Source: Pseudomonadota bacterium (GTDB lineage: Bacteria; Campylobacterota; Campylobacteria; Campylobacterales; Campylobacteraceae). Taken from it: a stretch of DNA of 64,000 nucleotides. Each line of letters opens with the position of its first letter. The first letter of the stretch is position 1. The DNA is taken from NCBI GenBank assembly GCA_002746565.1, contig PDPI01000024.1, forward strand, positions 1 through 64,000, given 5' to 3'. A program made the position numbers and the translations under genes. Below the pieces are notes generated by a model. That model saw only the letters and a program-made list of their open reading frames with translations, ran no database searches and had not been told where the DNA came from. Positions 51,685-61,369 of the stretch are shown here, piece by piece.

Positions 51685-51740
51685 TTAGTGTTTTGCCCTC
51701 TGGTAAAAAAGTGATTATTTTTTAAAATTAAGGAAAAAAC

Positions 51741-52205
51741 ATGTTAAAAGAAGGAACAAAAGCACCCGAATTTTGCTTACCAAATCAAGACGAAGTTGAA
51801 GTTTGCCTAAGGGATTTTAAAGGAAAATGGGTAGTTTTATATTTTTACCCAAAAGACAACACCCCAGGTTGCACTACCCAAGCTTGCGATTTTACCGCTT
51901 CTTTTCCAGAGTTTAACTCTCTTAACGCAGTCATACTAGGGGTTAGCCCAGATAGCCCTAAAAAGCACAGAAATTTCATTGAGAAAAAAGATTTAACCAT
52001 AACTCTACTAGCCGACGAAGAAAAAGAAGTAGCAAAACTCTACAATGTTTGGCAACTAAAAAAGTTTATGAGCAAAGAATACATGGGTATAGTCCGCTCA
52101 ACTTTTCTCATAGATCCAGAGGGCAAAGTCGTGAAAATTTGGGATAAAGTTAGGGTTAAGGGTCATGTTGGGGCAGTAAGGGAAGAGTTGGAAAAACTTA
52201 ACTAA
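51741..52205 (+). CDS. bcp: Thioredoxin-dependent thiol peroxidase (Bcp/PrxQ)
   Basis: 'VVLYFYPKDNTPGCTTQACDF'. Confidence 0.95.
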   Translation: MLKEGTKAPEFCLPNQDEVEVCLRDFKGKWVVLYFYPKDNTPGCTTQACDFTASFPEFNSLNAVILGVSPDSPKKHRNFIEKKDLTITLLADEEKEVAKLYNVWQLKKFMSKEYMGIVRSTFLIDPEGKVVKIWDKVRVKGHVGAVREELEKLN

Positions 52206-52530
52206 TAATACTATTAACTATCCCCAAAGCTTGCTCTAAAACATCTTTTGGGGAACGTTCTACAAATTTTATTTTTCGTGAATTATAGTCGATGAATTTT
52301 AACTGCTCGCACATAATAAAGCCTTCTATTTTTTCATGCTTTATTTTCACATGAAAAGTAAAATCACGCTTTATGCTTGTTATTGGACAAACATAGGCTA
52401 AACCTAAATGGGAATTAAAAGTTTTATTACTAACAACCAAGGCTGGTCGTCTTCCCTTTTGCTCATGCCCGCTTTGTGGGTCAAAACTCAAAACCACCAA
52501 ATCCCCTTGTATTGGAATATATTTTACCAA
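52198..52530 (-). CDS. mazF: MazF-type endoribonuclease toxin
   Basis: 'IPIQGDLVVLSFDPQSGHEQKGRRPALVVSNKTFN', 'VCPITS'. Confidence 0.92.
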   Translation of the reverse strand: MVKYIPIQGDLVVLSFDPQSGHEQKGRRPALVVSNKTFNSHLGLAYVCPITSIKRDFTFHVKIKHEKIEGFIMCEQLKFIDYNSRKIKFVERSPKDVLEQALGIVNSIIS

Positions 52531-52769
52531 ACTTCTAACCCCATTTTATCTGAAATTTCCTCATGAGGCTTATAATCTTTTGGAACTTTTTTTACCAATT
52601 CTTTTATATTGTATTTTTTTCTTTGTAACTTCTGAGGCTCAAGTATGATTTTTTTATCTACCACACTCATCTTGACCCTATCTCCAACAGATAAATCCAA
52701 TTCATTTAATATATCTTTTGGAACCCTCAGAGCTAGAGAATTTCCCCATGATGAAATAGTTGCTAACAT
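52524..52769 (-). CDS. mazE: MazE-type antitoxin (AbrB/SpoVT fold)
   Basis: 'ISSWGNSLALRVPKDILNELDLSVGDRVKMSV'. Confidence 0.92.
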   Translation of the reverse strand: MLATISSWGNSLALRVPKDILNELDLSVGDRVKMSVVDKKIILEPQKLQRKKYNIKELVKKVPKDYKPHEEISDKMGLEVW

Positions 52770-52784
52770 AAAATATCCTTTTTT

Positions 52785-52806
52785 GTATATCCTAAGTATA
52801 TCTTAA
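52785..52806 (-). promoter_or_regulatory. 11-bp tandem repeat upstream of mazE, possible autoregulatory operator
   Basis: GTATATCCTAA GTATATCTTAA, 16 bp upstream of the mazE start. Confidence 0.45.
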
Positions 52807-53028
52807 AATCTAGAAAGTGTTAATATTGTTTTAATTTGTATAAAAGCGTGTTAAAATTTGTGCTTGCAAATTAGTAAATATGATAAATATATAAAAAAAT
52901 ATAAAAAATGTCTTTAAATATTATTTAGAAGTTTCACTCAAAAATCAATCCCAATCCTAAAACCTTTTTTTGCAAGAGAAAACAATGGTAAATTTTAATA
53001 CTTGAGCTAGAAAAAAATTTGATTTTTC

Positions 53029-54084
53029 CTAATAGCATCTTGGTAATGTTTTTTTATTTATCAAGCTAGCTGCAAACATTCTAAGCCAACGATTACTACC
53101 ATTACAAGAAAAACAAGCGTCTATAACTTTTTGTGAATATTTTAAAGATGCACAACCATTTTTGCCCATTTTGCAAACAATTGCTAAACCACTACTATCA
53201 CTTCCTGCAACATAATCGCATTTATTTTGCGATACGTAAGAAGCTATGAGAGCATATTTATTATTACCATAGCTACTCAAAGCATATGTATTTTTCATAC
53301 AAGCATAATAAACAATCAAATCGTTCATGAATTTTTTACATATAAAATTATTTTGTTTTGCTTTGAGTTTTTCAATTTTTCTTTGTATTTCAGCATTTTT
53401 TTCATCATAATATTGCTCATACTCTTTATGCGTCTGTCTTGCATAATAAGCATCTTCAACATTATTTTCATTAAAATCTACAAAAAAGTAGAAAGGAAAT
53501 TGAAAATTATTTATGAAATTTTTATATCTTTTACTCAAAGATTTATCTTCATTAAATACTTTATCATGAAAATATCCTATTTTTAGATTTTTAAATATGT
53601 TTATCAGTGGATAAGGTAAAGAATAATTACCGTTCCTACTACTCTCTGCCATTTTAAGCAATTTCTTATCTTCTCTTCCAAAATCTCTATTTTTAATTTT
53701 TTTCAAACTTTCATTTGAAAGAAAAAAAATATATTTTGGATAAGTATCGTTTTTTATTGTAGTAGTGTAACAAATGTTGTTTTTTGTTGTAATATTATAA
53801 CTTGATATTAACTTTGAAATAGAAAAAGTTCCAAGAAAAAATATTTGTTCATCTTTGCTCTTGCATGACTTTAACTCTTCTCTAAGATATTTATGTTTGA
53901 TGTCGGTATCCATGTTGCCTGATAAAGCAATTGTTTCGAACACTTCACAATTTTTATATGTATTTGGAAGATAATTGATATATTCAAATAATAATTTATT
54001 TTTATTGTATTCTGATAATATTAATTCTTCTCTAGCCAATAAATTTATATTTAAAAGAAAAAATATCAATAAAATTTTATTCAT
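53029..54084 (-). CDS. Secreted/periplasmic orphan protein, cysteine-containing
   Basis: Signal peptide 'MNKILLIFFLLNINLLA'; no recognised domain. Confidence 0.55.
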   Translation of the reverse strand: MNKILLIFFLLNINLLAREELILSEYNKNKLLFEYINYLPNTYKNCEVFETIALSGNMDTDIKHKYLREELKSCKSKDEQIFFLGTFSISKLISSYNITTKNNICYTTTIKNDTYPKYIFFLSNESLKKIKNRDFGREDKKLLKMAESSRNGNYSLPYPLINIFKNLKIGYFHDKVFNEDKSLSKRYKNFINNFQFPFYFFVDFNENNVEDAYYARQTHKEYEQYYDEKNAEIQRKIEKLKAKQNNFICKKFMNDLIVYYACMKNTYALSSYGNNKYALIASYVSQNKCDYVAGSDSSGLAIVCKMGKNGCASLKYSQKVIDACFSCNGSNRWLRMFAASLINKKTLPRCY

Positions 54085-54090
54085 TTATTA

Positions 54091-54588
54091 TTACCAAGTT
54101 TTACCGTTACTAAAGGTTAAGAGTGGCATGGCTTTTTTGACCTTACCATTAACATATGGACGTGAAATCCATAATTTCTTTTTTGATAAAATTTTACTCA
54201 TTTTTTCATCTTCCTTTAATAGCTTTCCTATTTTTTTTCCGTTTATACTAATAATTGATACAAGAGCATTGTGAACTAAAATTTTATCTCTATTTCCTTT
54301 AAGAGTGACCCAATCTTTTGTTTTTTTGAAAACATTAAATTTAATATTTTCATTAAACATAAAGAAGCATTTTTTATCGCTAGAATTTACTTCTTTTTCA
54401 AGCGATTTTATAAGATCCTCATTTACACCGCTTTGAATTTTTCGCATAAGATATATGTTTGAATGCTTTGCAAGTTCTCTATTTTCACAAAAAATTCCAA
54501 TAAACCATTTTGACTTTCCTATTTCAACTGAAAAACTATTTACGCATAATCCTAAAACCATAATTACACCAAGAATAACCTTTTTCAT
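54091..54588 (-). CDS. Secreted/periplasmic orphan protein
   Basis: Signal peptide 'MKKVILGVIMVLGLCVNSFS'; 7 bp from the next gene. Confidence 0.55.
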   Translation of the reverse strand: MKKVILGVIMVLGLCVNSFSVEIGKSKWFIGIFCENRELAKHSNIYLMRKIQSGVNEDLIKSLEKEVNSSDKKCFFMFNENIKFNVFKKTKDWVTLKGNRDKILVHNALVSIISINGKKIGKLLKEDEKMSKILSKKKLWISRPYVNGKVKKAMPLLTFSNGKTW

Positions 54589-54700
54589 CTCATCTCCTTA
54601 AAATTAAATTACTAGCTATAGTCGAACCTCTTATGGCTAGTTGTAATGAAATTATTACATATATATACTTATGGTAAGTTTAACCATAGGTAGTTTTTTT

Positions 54701-54952
54701 ATGAAAGAATGTTCGATTGATAATGCGAAAATGTTAGAAATTTACAAAATAATAGGTCAAAATGTTAAAAATATAAGAATAGATAAAAAAGTATCTCAAC
54801 TAAAATTGGCATTAGAAATTGGTCATAATTCAGTTGGCACGATTTCTACATGTGAGCTTTGTCTAAACAACAAACACTTCAATATCGAACATCTCGTAAA
54901 AATCGCCGATGTTTTAGAAGTGGATATAAAAGATTTTTTTGAGGGGATTTAA
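54701..54952 (+). CDS. XRE-family HTH regulator
   Basis: 'IGQNVKNIRIDKKVSQLKLALEIGHNSVGTISTCE...HLVKIADVLEVDIKDFF'. Confidence 0.8.
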   Translation: MKECSIDNAKMLEIYKIIGQNVKNIRIDKKVSQLKLALEIGHNSVGTISTCELCLNNKHFNIEHLVKIADVLEVDIKDFFEGI

Positions 54953-57738
54953 TTTTTAATCCCCATCTCACATCCTATCCACTCTTTATCTTTTGAGTTT
55001 ATTTCTTTTGGTTTTTGGATGATTATATTTTTTTCTGTCAAACCTTTTGCTAGCAAGGCTTCTTTGATGGCATTTGCCCTTAGGGTTGCTAGTTTTACTA
55101 GATCTGTGTCTTCGTCTTCTTTGGCATCTAGTTTTTTATCATAGGTTCCTTGGACGCTTAGTTTTAGTTTGGGGTATTTTTGGATGATTTTTACATAACT
55201 ATCCATTTTGGCATTTTCGGATACTTCTAAAATGGCACTTGAGGCTTGAAAATCGACACTTTTTAACTTGTCCGCATCTACTCCTAAAACATTTCCTATG
55301 ATGTTAAATGGGGCTGAGACTATGCTTGTGAAAAATTGGATTATGGTTTTTACTATCACACTGCCATAGCTAAAGTCTGGACTATTCATGTCCCCTGAAA
55401 ATGGAATATTTAGGTTTATGTCTCCATTGCTATCTTTTAATAAGCTTAAGGCTAATTCAAGGGGTACATTTAGAGCATCTTTGCTTTTGACTTTTTTACC
55501 AAGGTTAAAATTTTGGATCTTGGTTTCGCTTTTGCCTTGCAGTTGTCCTTTTTTGATATTTTGGCTTATCTGTGAACTTATGGTACCTTTTTTGGTGTCG
55601 TATCCTAGGTATTTTTGGGTGTAGGCGTTTATGCTTTTTATGCTTAGATTTCTTATATTTGTGTCAATTTTGCTATTTATTTTTATGTCTTTTGGTATAA
55701 AATTTCCGCTTATGCTTAATAATCCTGTTTCGTTTATATTGGCATTTAATTTTAGTTTTGTATTCTTGGGTTTATTTAGGTAAAAATCATCCAAATCTAA
55801 CTTTATTTTATTTACTAGAGTGTTAGATGGGCTTGGTAAATTTTGATTTTTTAGGTTTAATTCCCCATCTTTTAGACTAAGTTTTTTCAAAGCAGAGTCA
55901 AACTTTTTGCCGCTTTTTTCTTTGTTTTTGTTTTCATGTTCTATAAAAATATTATCAAAATTATTTTTACCATTTTTTTGCAAATCAATATCTATACTTG
56001 GATTTTCTAGGGATAAATTTTCTATTTCTAGCTCATTTTTTTCTTGGTTAAAATTAATATTTTTTGCATCTAGATCGCCCAAGGATATTAGCTTTTTTTC
56101 CTTTTTATCAAGCAAGTTGATTTCTTTAAGTTTTGCGTTTGAGGTTAAAATAAGATTTTCATTTTTGTATTTTATATCTCCCTGTGAGCCTAATTTTCCC
56201 TTTGTTAGTTTTGCTTTTATAAATTTTTGGATGTAAGGATTTAACTTTTCTAAACTATTATATTCTAAATTATATTTTGCATCTAAACTAAAAGGATTTG
56301 CTAAAATATCTGTTTTTAGTGATAGCTTTAATTGATCTTTTTCGCTTGCGTTTAGATCTAAAAAGATACTCTTATTTTGGTCGCTTGAAATGTTTTTAAT
56401 GTGGGCGTTTATGGATGAAATTGTTTGGTTAAATTCATTTTTATCACTAAAATCTAGTTTGGAATTATTTATATTTATATTATCAACTAAGTATTTAAAT
56501 GAAACATTACCCTTACTTGCATTTTGTTCGATTTGCCCATCTTGTTTGGATTGATTTTTATCTTCAAAAAGATTTATTTTAAGATCGGCTTGGTTGAGAT
56601 CTATATTTTTTATCCTCGCTTCAAACTTGTTTGCAAGGTCATATTTTATATTTATGTTTGAGATTTTTGCCTCTTTTGTTTTTGCTTTTATGGGTAAAAA
56701 ATCATTTTCAAATAAGCTTACCCCATTTGCTATCACATGACCCTTACTAATCTCAAGTGCCTTTTTTGAACTGCTTAAAAAGAGGTAAAAATCCTTAAAA
56801 TCCAAGCTTTTTAAACTAGCAATCTTATCTTCATTTTTGAAAATCTCCATATTCTTAAAATTAATATCTTTTATGTCCCCATCTAACTTTATGCCATTTT
56901 TATTTATACTCATCTCATAAGAAAAATCCATATCAACCCTTGTATTTTTGGGGTAAAGTTCCTTTTTGCTTAAGCCATAGGCGACTAGGGAGTTTAGGTT
57001 CATATCCTTTATATTAAATCGTCCTTTTATATTGAGCGGATTTAGGCTAATGGTTCCTTTGTAGGATAGATCTTTTGCGTTTGAAATCTTTGTATCTAGG
57101 GTTTGGGAGCTTATAAAATCTTTTTTACTGCTTAGGTTTTTGAGTTTAAGATTTAATGGGCTAAAGGAAAGTTTTATAGGTTTTTTTGCATTTTTTGCAT
57201 CTAGATTTATATTTGCTTTTTTAATTTCTAGATTTTTTATTTCAAAATTCCAAGGGGATTTACTTTGTGTTTTTGTGGTATTTTTATCATTAATTTCCAT
57301 GTATTGTAAAAGGTTTGTTTTCCCTTCTTTGTCAATTTTGATGGATAAAGAGGGTAGATCTAAACCAATATCTTCAAAGGAAATCAGCTTGCTAAATAAG
57401 GGAAAGATGTCTAGGTTTGCGTGCAGATTTTTTGACTCAAAAAAGCTGAATCCATCCTTATCGCTTATCTTGGTATTTTCTAAATTTAGATAAAAACTAA
57501 AAGGATTAAAATATATTTTCTCAATCCTTACATGCAGGTGGGTTTTTTGGGCTAATTTTTCTGGTAGGAAATTTTTCATAATGTAAGGAATGCCAAAAAA
57601 TCCAAGTAAGGTGTAAAATATAAATATAAAAATCGCCATAAAAGAAAATATTTTCAATGCCCTCATATATAAAATCCTTTTTTGGTATAATTTTCTTATT
57701 ATATCAAAGTTTTGTGAATAAAATGTGATATAATCCAT
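54949..57738 (-). CDS. DUF748/AsmA-like envelope protein with OmpA-like C-terminus
   Basis: N-terminal TM, repetitive AsmA-type region; 'LKLSVQGTYDKKLDAKEDEDTDLVKLATLRANAIKEALLAKGL'. Confidence 0.8.
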   Translation of the reverse strand: MDYITFYSQNFDIIRKLYQKRILYMRALKIFSFMAIFIFIFYTLLGFFGIPYIMKNFLPEKLAQKTHLHVRIEKIYFNPFSFYLNLENTKISDKDGFSFFESKNLHANLDIFPLFSKLISFEDIGLDLPSLSIKIDKEGKTNLLQYMEINDKNTTKTQSKSPWNFEIKNLEIKKANINLDAKNAKKPIKLSFSPLNLKLKNLSSKKDFISSQTLDTKISNAKDLSYKGTISLNPLNIKGRFNIKDMNLNSLVAYGLSKKELYPKNTRVDMDFSYEMSINKNGIKLDGDIKDINFKNMEIFKNEDKIASLKSLDFKDFYLFLSSSKKALEISKGHVIANGVSLFENDFLPIKAKTKEAKISNINIKYDLANKFEARIKNIDLNQADLKINLFEDKNQSKQDGQIEQNASKGNVSFKYLVDNININNSKLDFSDKNEFNQTISSINAHIKNISSDQNKSIFLDLNASEKDQLKLSLKTDILANPFSLDAKYNLEYNSLEKLNPYIQKFIKAKLTKGKLGSQGDIKYKNENLILTSNAKLKEINLLDKKEKKLISLGDLDAKNINFNQEKNELEIENLSLENPSIDIDLQKNGKNNFDNIFIEHENKNKEKSGKKFDSALKKLSLKDGELNLKNQNLPSPSNTLVNKIKLDLDDFYLNKPKNTKLKLNANINETGLLSISGNFIPKDIKINSKIDTNIRNLSIKSINAYTQKYLGYDTKKGTISSQISQNIKKGQLQGKSETKIQNFNLGKKVKSKDALNVPLELALSLLKDSNGDINLNIPFSGDMNSPDFSYGSVIVKTIIQFFTSIVSAPFNIIGNVLGVDADKLKSVDFQASSAILEVSENAKMDSYVKIIQKYPKLKLSVQGTYDKKLDAKEDEDTDLVKLATLRANAIKEALLAKGLTEKNIIIQKPKEINSKDKEWIGCEMGIKN

Positions 57739-57753
57739 AAAAAAAGGTTTTAG

Positions 57754-58836
57754 ATGCTAGTTCACATTTGTTGTTCCGTTGATAGTCATTTTTTCTTGCA
57801 AGAGCTTAAAAAACTTTATCCCAAAGAAGACTTAGTGGGCTTTTTTTATGATCCGAATATCCATCCTTATAGTGAATATTGCCTACGTTTACTAGATGTT
57901 AAAAGAAGTTGTAAAAAGCTTGGAATTAGACTGATTGAGGGGGAATATGATTATGAAAATTGGCTTGAGGCGGTGCGTGGGTTTGAAAATGAGCCCGAAA
58001 GAGGAAAAAGGTGTAATCTTTGTTTTGATAATCGCCTTGAAAATACAGCCATAAAAGCTAAAGAACTTGGGCAAAAAACCATAACAACAACCCTTTTGAC
58101 TAGCCCGAAAAAATCTATGGAGGATCTTGGCAACTCTTTAAAACAAATTTGTGCTAAACATGAACTAAATTTCATCACCCCAGATTTTCGCAAAAATTCA
58201 GGCACATCAAGGCAGTTTGAATTAGCCAAAAAAGATATGCTTTACCACCAAAATTATTGCGGATGCCTCTTTGCCCTAAATGACCAAAGGCAAAGCCAAA
58301 AAAGGTTAAGTGATGAGCTAATGAGCCCGATTTCAGCTCAGATCTTGCCATCAAGCATAGATGAGAGAATAAAGCTTTATGAAAAGGTAAGAAAATGGGA
58401 GAAAAAAGGGAAAGATTTTTGGCTTAAAAGGGAGAGTTTTTTAAATTATCGATTATTAGATGCAAAGATTAAGGCCCAAGGCGAGGTTTTGCCATCTTAT
58501 ATTTTGTTTTATTCTCACATGAAAAGGACTTTTACTAGGGGGAAGATTGCCAAAGAGGAAGATGGAATAGGATATTTCAATAGGGAAAATATAATATTTT
58601 TAAGCCTAGAAAAATACAATAATCTAAGTAAGAAAAATTATAAAAGTGTAAAAGAGTTGATTTTTGCTCCACCAAAGCTCAAAGTTGATTTGGATGTGAG
58701 GAAAAAATTGCAAGATAACTTTTTTTCCCTTTCGCCAATTATCATTTTAGATGCCCTAACTTTCCATAGGCTAGAAATTACCTTAAATTCACATATATAC
58801 CAAGATGTTAGGGAAATTTTAGCAATAAAAAGATAA
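57754..58836 (+). CDS. queH: Epoxyqueuosine reductase QueH (DUF208)
   Basis: 'MLVHICCSVDSHFFLQEL', 'FFYDPNIHPYSEYCLRL', 'RGKRCNLCFDNRLENTA', 'YCGC'. Confidence 0.9.
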   Translation: MLVHICCSVDSHFFLQELKKLYPKEDLVGFFYDPNIHPYSEYCLRLLDVKRSCKKLGIRLIEGEYDYENWLEAVRGFENEPERGKRCNLCFDNRLENTAIKAKELGQKTITTTLLTSPKKSMEDLGNSLKQICAKHELNFITPDFRKNSGTSRQFELAKKDMLYHQNYCGCLFALNDQRQSQKRLSDELMSPISAQILPSSIDERIKLYEKVRKWEKKGKDFWLKRESFLNYRLLDAKIKAQGEVLPSYILFYSHMKRTFTRGKIAKEEDGIGYFNRENIIFLSLEKYNNLSKKNYKSVKELIFAPPKLKVDLDVRKKLQDNFFSLSPIIILDALTFHRLEITLNSHIYQDVREILAIKR

Positions 58837-58874
58837 AATACCTAAATTAAAATTAAAACTAACTAGGGAATAGT

Positions 58875-59321
58875 ATGATAGATGTAACAAAAATTCAAAA
58901 AATATTGCCCCATAGGTATCCTTTTTTACTTATAGATAGGGTGATAGAGCTTAAAAAAAACACACAAATAGAAGCTTACAAAAACGTAAGCATAAGTGAG
59001 CAAATCTTCCAAGGACATTTTCCAGATCATCCCATTTACCCAGGTGTTATGATCATAGAAGGAATGGCACAAGCGGGTGGAGTTTTGGCATTTGAAAGTA
59101 TGAGTGGAGATGCTCAAAATGATGCTAGAGATAAGGTTGTTTATTTTATGAGCATAGATAAAGCGAAGTTTAGAAAGCCCGTGGTTCCAGGGGATAAACT
59201 TGTTTATAAACTAGATGTTTTAAAACATAGGGGAAATATTTGGGTACTGCAAGGAAGGGCTTTGGTCGATGAGAAAGTGGTGGCCGAAGCTGAACTTAAA
59301 GCTATGATAGTGGATAAATAA
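58875..59321 (+). CDS. fabZ: 3-hydroxyacyl-ACP dehydratase FabZ
   Basis: '[17 protein letters not shown]', '[23 protein letters not shown]'. Confidence 0.96.
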   Translation: MIDVTKIQKILPHRYPFLLIDRVIELKKNTQIEAYKNVSISEQIFQGHFPDHPIYPGVMIIEGMAQAGGVLAFESMSGDAQNDARDKVVYFMSIDKAKFRKPVVPGDKLVYKLDVLKHRGNIWVLQGRALVDEKVVAEAELKAMIVDK

Positions 59322-59322
59322 G

Positions 59323-60108
59323 ATGCCTTCTATTCATAAGAGTGCCATCGTTGAAGATGGAGCGGTGATAAAAAAGGGCGCTAAAATTGGGGCTTATACG
59401 TTTATTTCAAGCAAGGCGACCATAGGAGAGAATGTTCAGGTAATGCAAGGAGCTCAAGTTTGCAATAAAACCACCATAGGCAAAAATACAAAAGTTTTTC
59501 CCTATGCCATGGTTGGGGCAAATCCCCAAGATCTAAAGTATAAAGATGGACAAGACACTGCCCTAGAAGTTGGTGAAAATTCTATCATAAGAGAATTTGT
59601 AACCATAAACACAGGCACCATAGGGGGTGGCGGGCTTACAAGGGTTGGAAGTAATGTTCTTATCATGAACTACTGCCACATAGCCCACGATTGCATTTTG
59701 GGAGATAATGCCATTTTAGCAAACAATGCCACCCTAGCAGGACATGTGGAAGTTGGGGATTTTGTGGTAATTGGCGGTCTTACTCCTATACATCAATTTG
59801 TCAAAATAGGCGAAGGCTGTATGGTTGCGGGTGCTAGTGCTCTAAATCAAGATCTGCCACCCTTTTGTTTAGCAGAGGGCAACAGAGCCATGATAAAAAG
59901 CCTAAATCTAACAGGACTAAGAAGAAGGTTTGATAAAGAAGATATAAATGAGCTTAAAACCGCATTCAATAGTCTATTTAGATCTAAAAAGCCCCTAAGG
60001 GAAAATGCCCAAAATATTTTCGAAACAAGTCAAAATGAAAAAGTAAAAAAAATGTGTGAATTTATCTTAAATACAAAACGTGGAATACCCTATGAGAGAA
60101 AGGTATAG
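59323..60108 (+). CDS. lpxA: UDP-N-acetylglucosamine acyltransferase
   Basis: Hexapeptide repeats; 'NYCHIAHDCILGDN'; 'LNLTGLRRRF'. Confidence 0.96.
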   Translation: MPSIHKSAIVEDGAVIKKGAKIGAYTFISSKATIGENVQVMQGAQVCNKTTIGKNTKVFPYAMVGANPQDLKYKDGQDTALEVGENSIIREFVTINTGTIGGGGLTRVGSNVLIMNYCHIAHDCILGDNAILANNATLAGHVEVGDFVVIGGLTPIHQFVKIGEGCMVAGASALNQDLPPFCLAEGNRAMIKSLNLTGLRRRFDKEDINELKTAFNSLFRSKKPLRENAQNIFETSQNEKVKKMCEFILNTKRGIPYERKV

Positions 60109-60136
60109 CAATTGTGAGATGGAAAGGCAAATGTAA

Positions 60137-61360
60137 ATGAGTAAAAAACAAAAAGAATGTAGTTTTTGTGGTGTTAAAGAAAGCGAAAAGCTAAGATTGA
60201 TAGCTGGGTTTAATGCCTATATATGTGAAAATTGTGTGATCTCAGCACACAAAATAATGCATCCAGACGAAAATAAAAGTCCAAAGATTGCAGATAAAGA
60301 ACTATTGACACCCAAAGAGTTAAAGGCTGTTTTGGATGAATTTGTTATAGGGCAGGAAAGGGCAAAAAAGGTTTTCTCAGTGGGTGTTTATAACCACTAT
60401 AAGAGGATTTTTAAACAGCACAACATAAAAGATGGTGATACGGAGATCTTAAAATCAAATATCTTACTAGTTGGACCAACTGGAAGTGGAAAAACCCTCA
60501 TGGCACAAACCCTAGCTAGGTTTTTGGATGTGCCAATAGCCATCAGCGATGCAACAAGCCTAACGGAGGCTGGTTATGTGGGAGAGGATGTGGAAAATAT
60601 CCTAACTAGGCTCCTCCAAGCGGCCGATGGGAATGTTAAAAAGGCTGAACAAGGTATAGTTTTTATAGATGAAATGGACAAAGTTGCTAGAATGGGCGAG
60701 AACCGTTCTATAACTAGGGATGTTTCTGGTGAAGGGGTTCAGCAGGCCCTTTTGAAGATCATAGAAGGAAGTGTGGTAAATATTTCTTCAAAGGGTGGAC
60801 GTAAGCATCCAAATCAAGATTTTATCCAGATTGACACTTCAAATATACTTTTTGTTTGTGGTGGGGCCTTTGATGGCCTAGAAGAGATCATCCAAAGAAG
60901 AATTGGAAAAAATGTTTTAGGTTTTGGGCAAAAGTCTAGTGCGAGTGAGAAAAAGGATGTTTTAAGGTTCTTAGAGCCCGATGATTTGGTTCACTTTGGT
61001 CTAATCCCAGAGCTCATAGGTCGTTTACATGTTATAACAACCCTAGAAGAATTAAGGGTAGAGGATATGGTTAGAATTTTAAGCGAGCCAAAAAATGCCA
61101 TTTTAAAACAATACAAAAAACTCTTTTCAATCGATGAGGTTGAGCTTACTTTTGAAAAAGATGCCTTAAAAGAGGTTGCAAATTTGGCATTGAAGAGAAA
61201 AACGGGGGCAAGGGGTCTTAGAACCATCATGGAAGAGACCATGGTAGATGTTATGTATGAACTTCCAGAACTCGGTGGTTTTGAGGTCATTATAACTAAA
61301 GAAGTTATAACAAAGGGCGAAAAACCTTTGTATGTTAAAAAAAATATAAAAAGCGCATAA
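60137..61360 (+). CDS. clpX: ATP-dependent Clp protease ATP-binding subunit ClpX
   Basis: Zinc finger '[14 protein letters not shown]', '[24 protein letters not shown]'. Confidence 0.97.
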   Translation: MSKKQKECSFCGVKESEKLRLIAGFNAYICENCVISAHKIMHPDENKSPKIADKELLTPKELKAVLDEFVIGQERAKKVFSVGVYNHYKRIFKQHNIKDGDTEILKSNILLVGPTGSGKTLMAQTLARFLDVPIAISDATSLTEAGYVGEDVENILTRLLQAADGNVKKAEQGIVFIDEMDKVARMGENRSITRDVSGEGVQQALLKIIEGSVVNISSKGGRKHPNQDFIQIDTSNILFVCGGAFDGLEEIIQRRIGKNVLGFGQKSSASEKKDVLRFLEPDDLVHFGLIPELIGRLHVITTLEELRVEDMVRILSEPKNAILKQYKKLFSIDEVELTFEKDALKEVANLALKRKTGARGLRTIMEETMVDVMYELPELGGFEVIITKEVITKGEKPLYVKKNIKSA

Positions 61361-61369
61361 GGAATAAAA

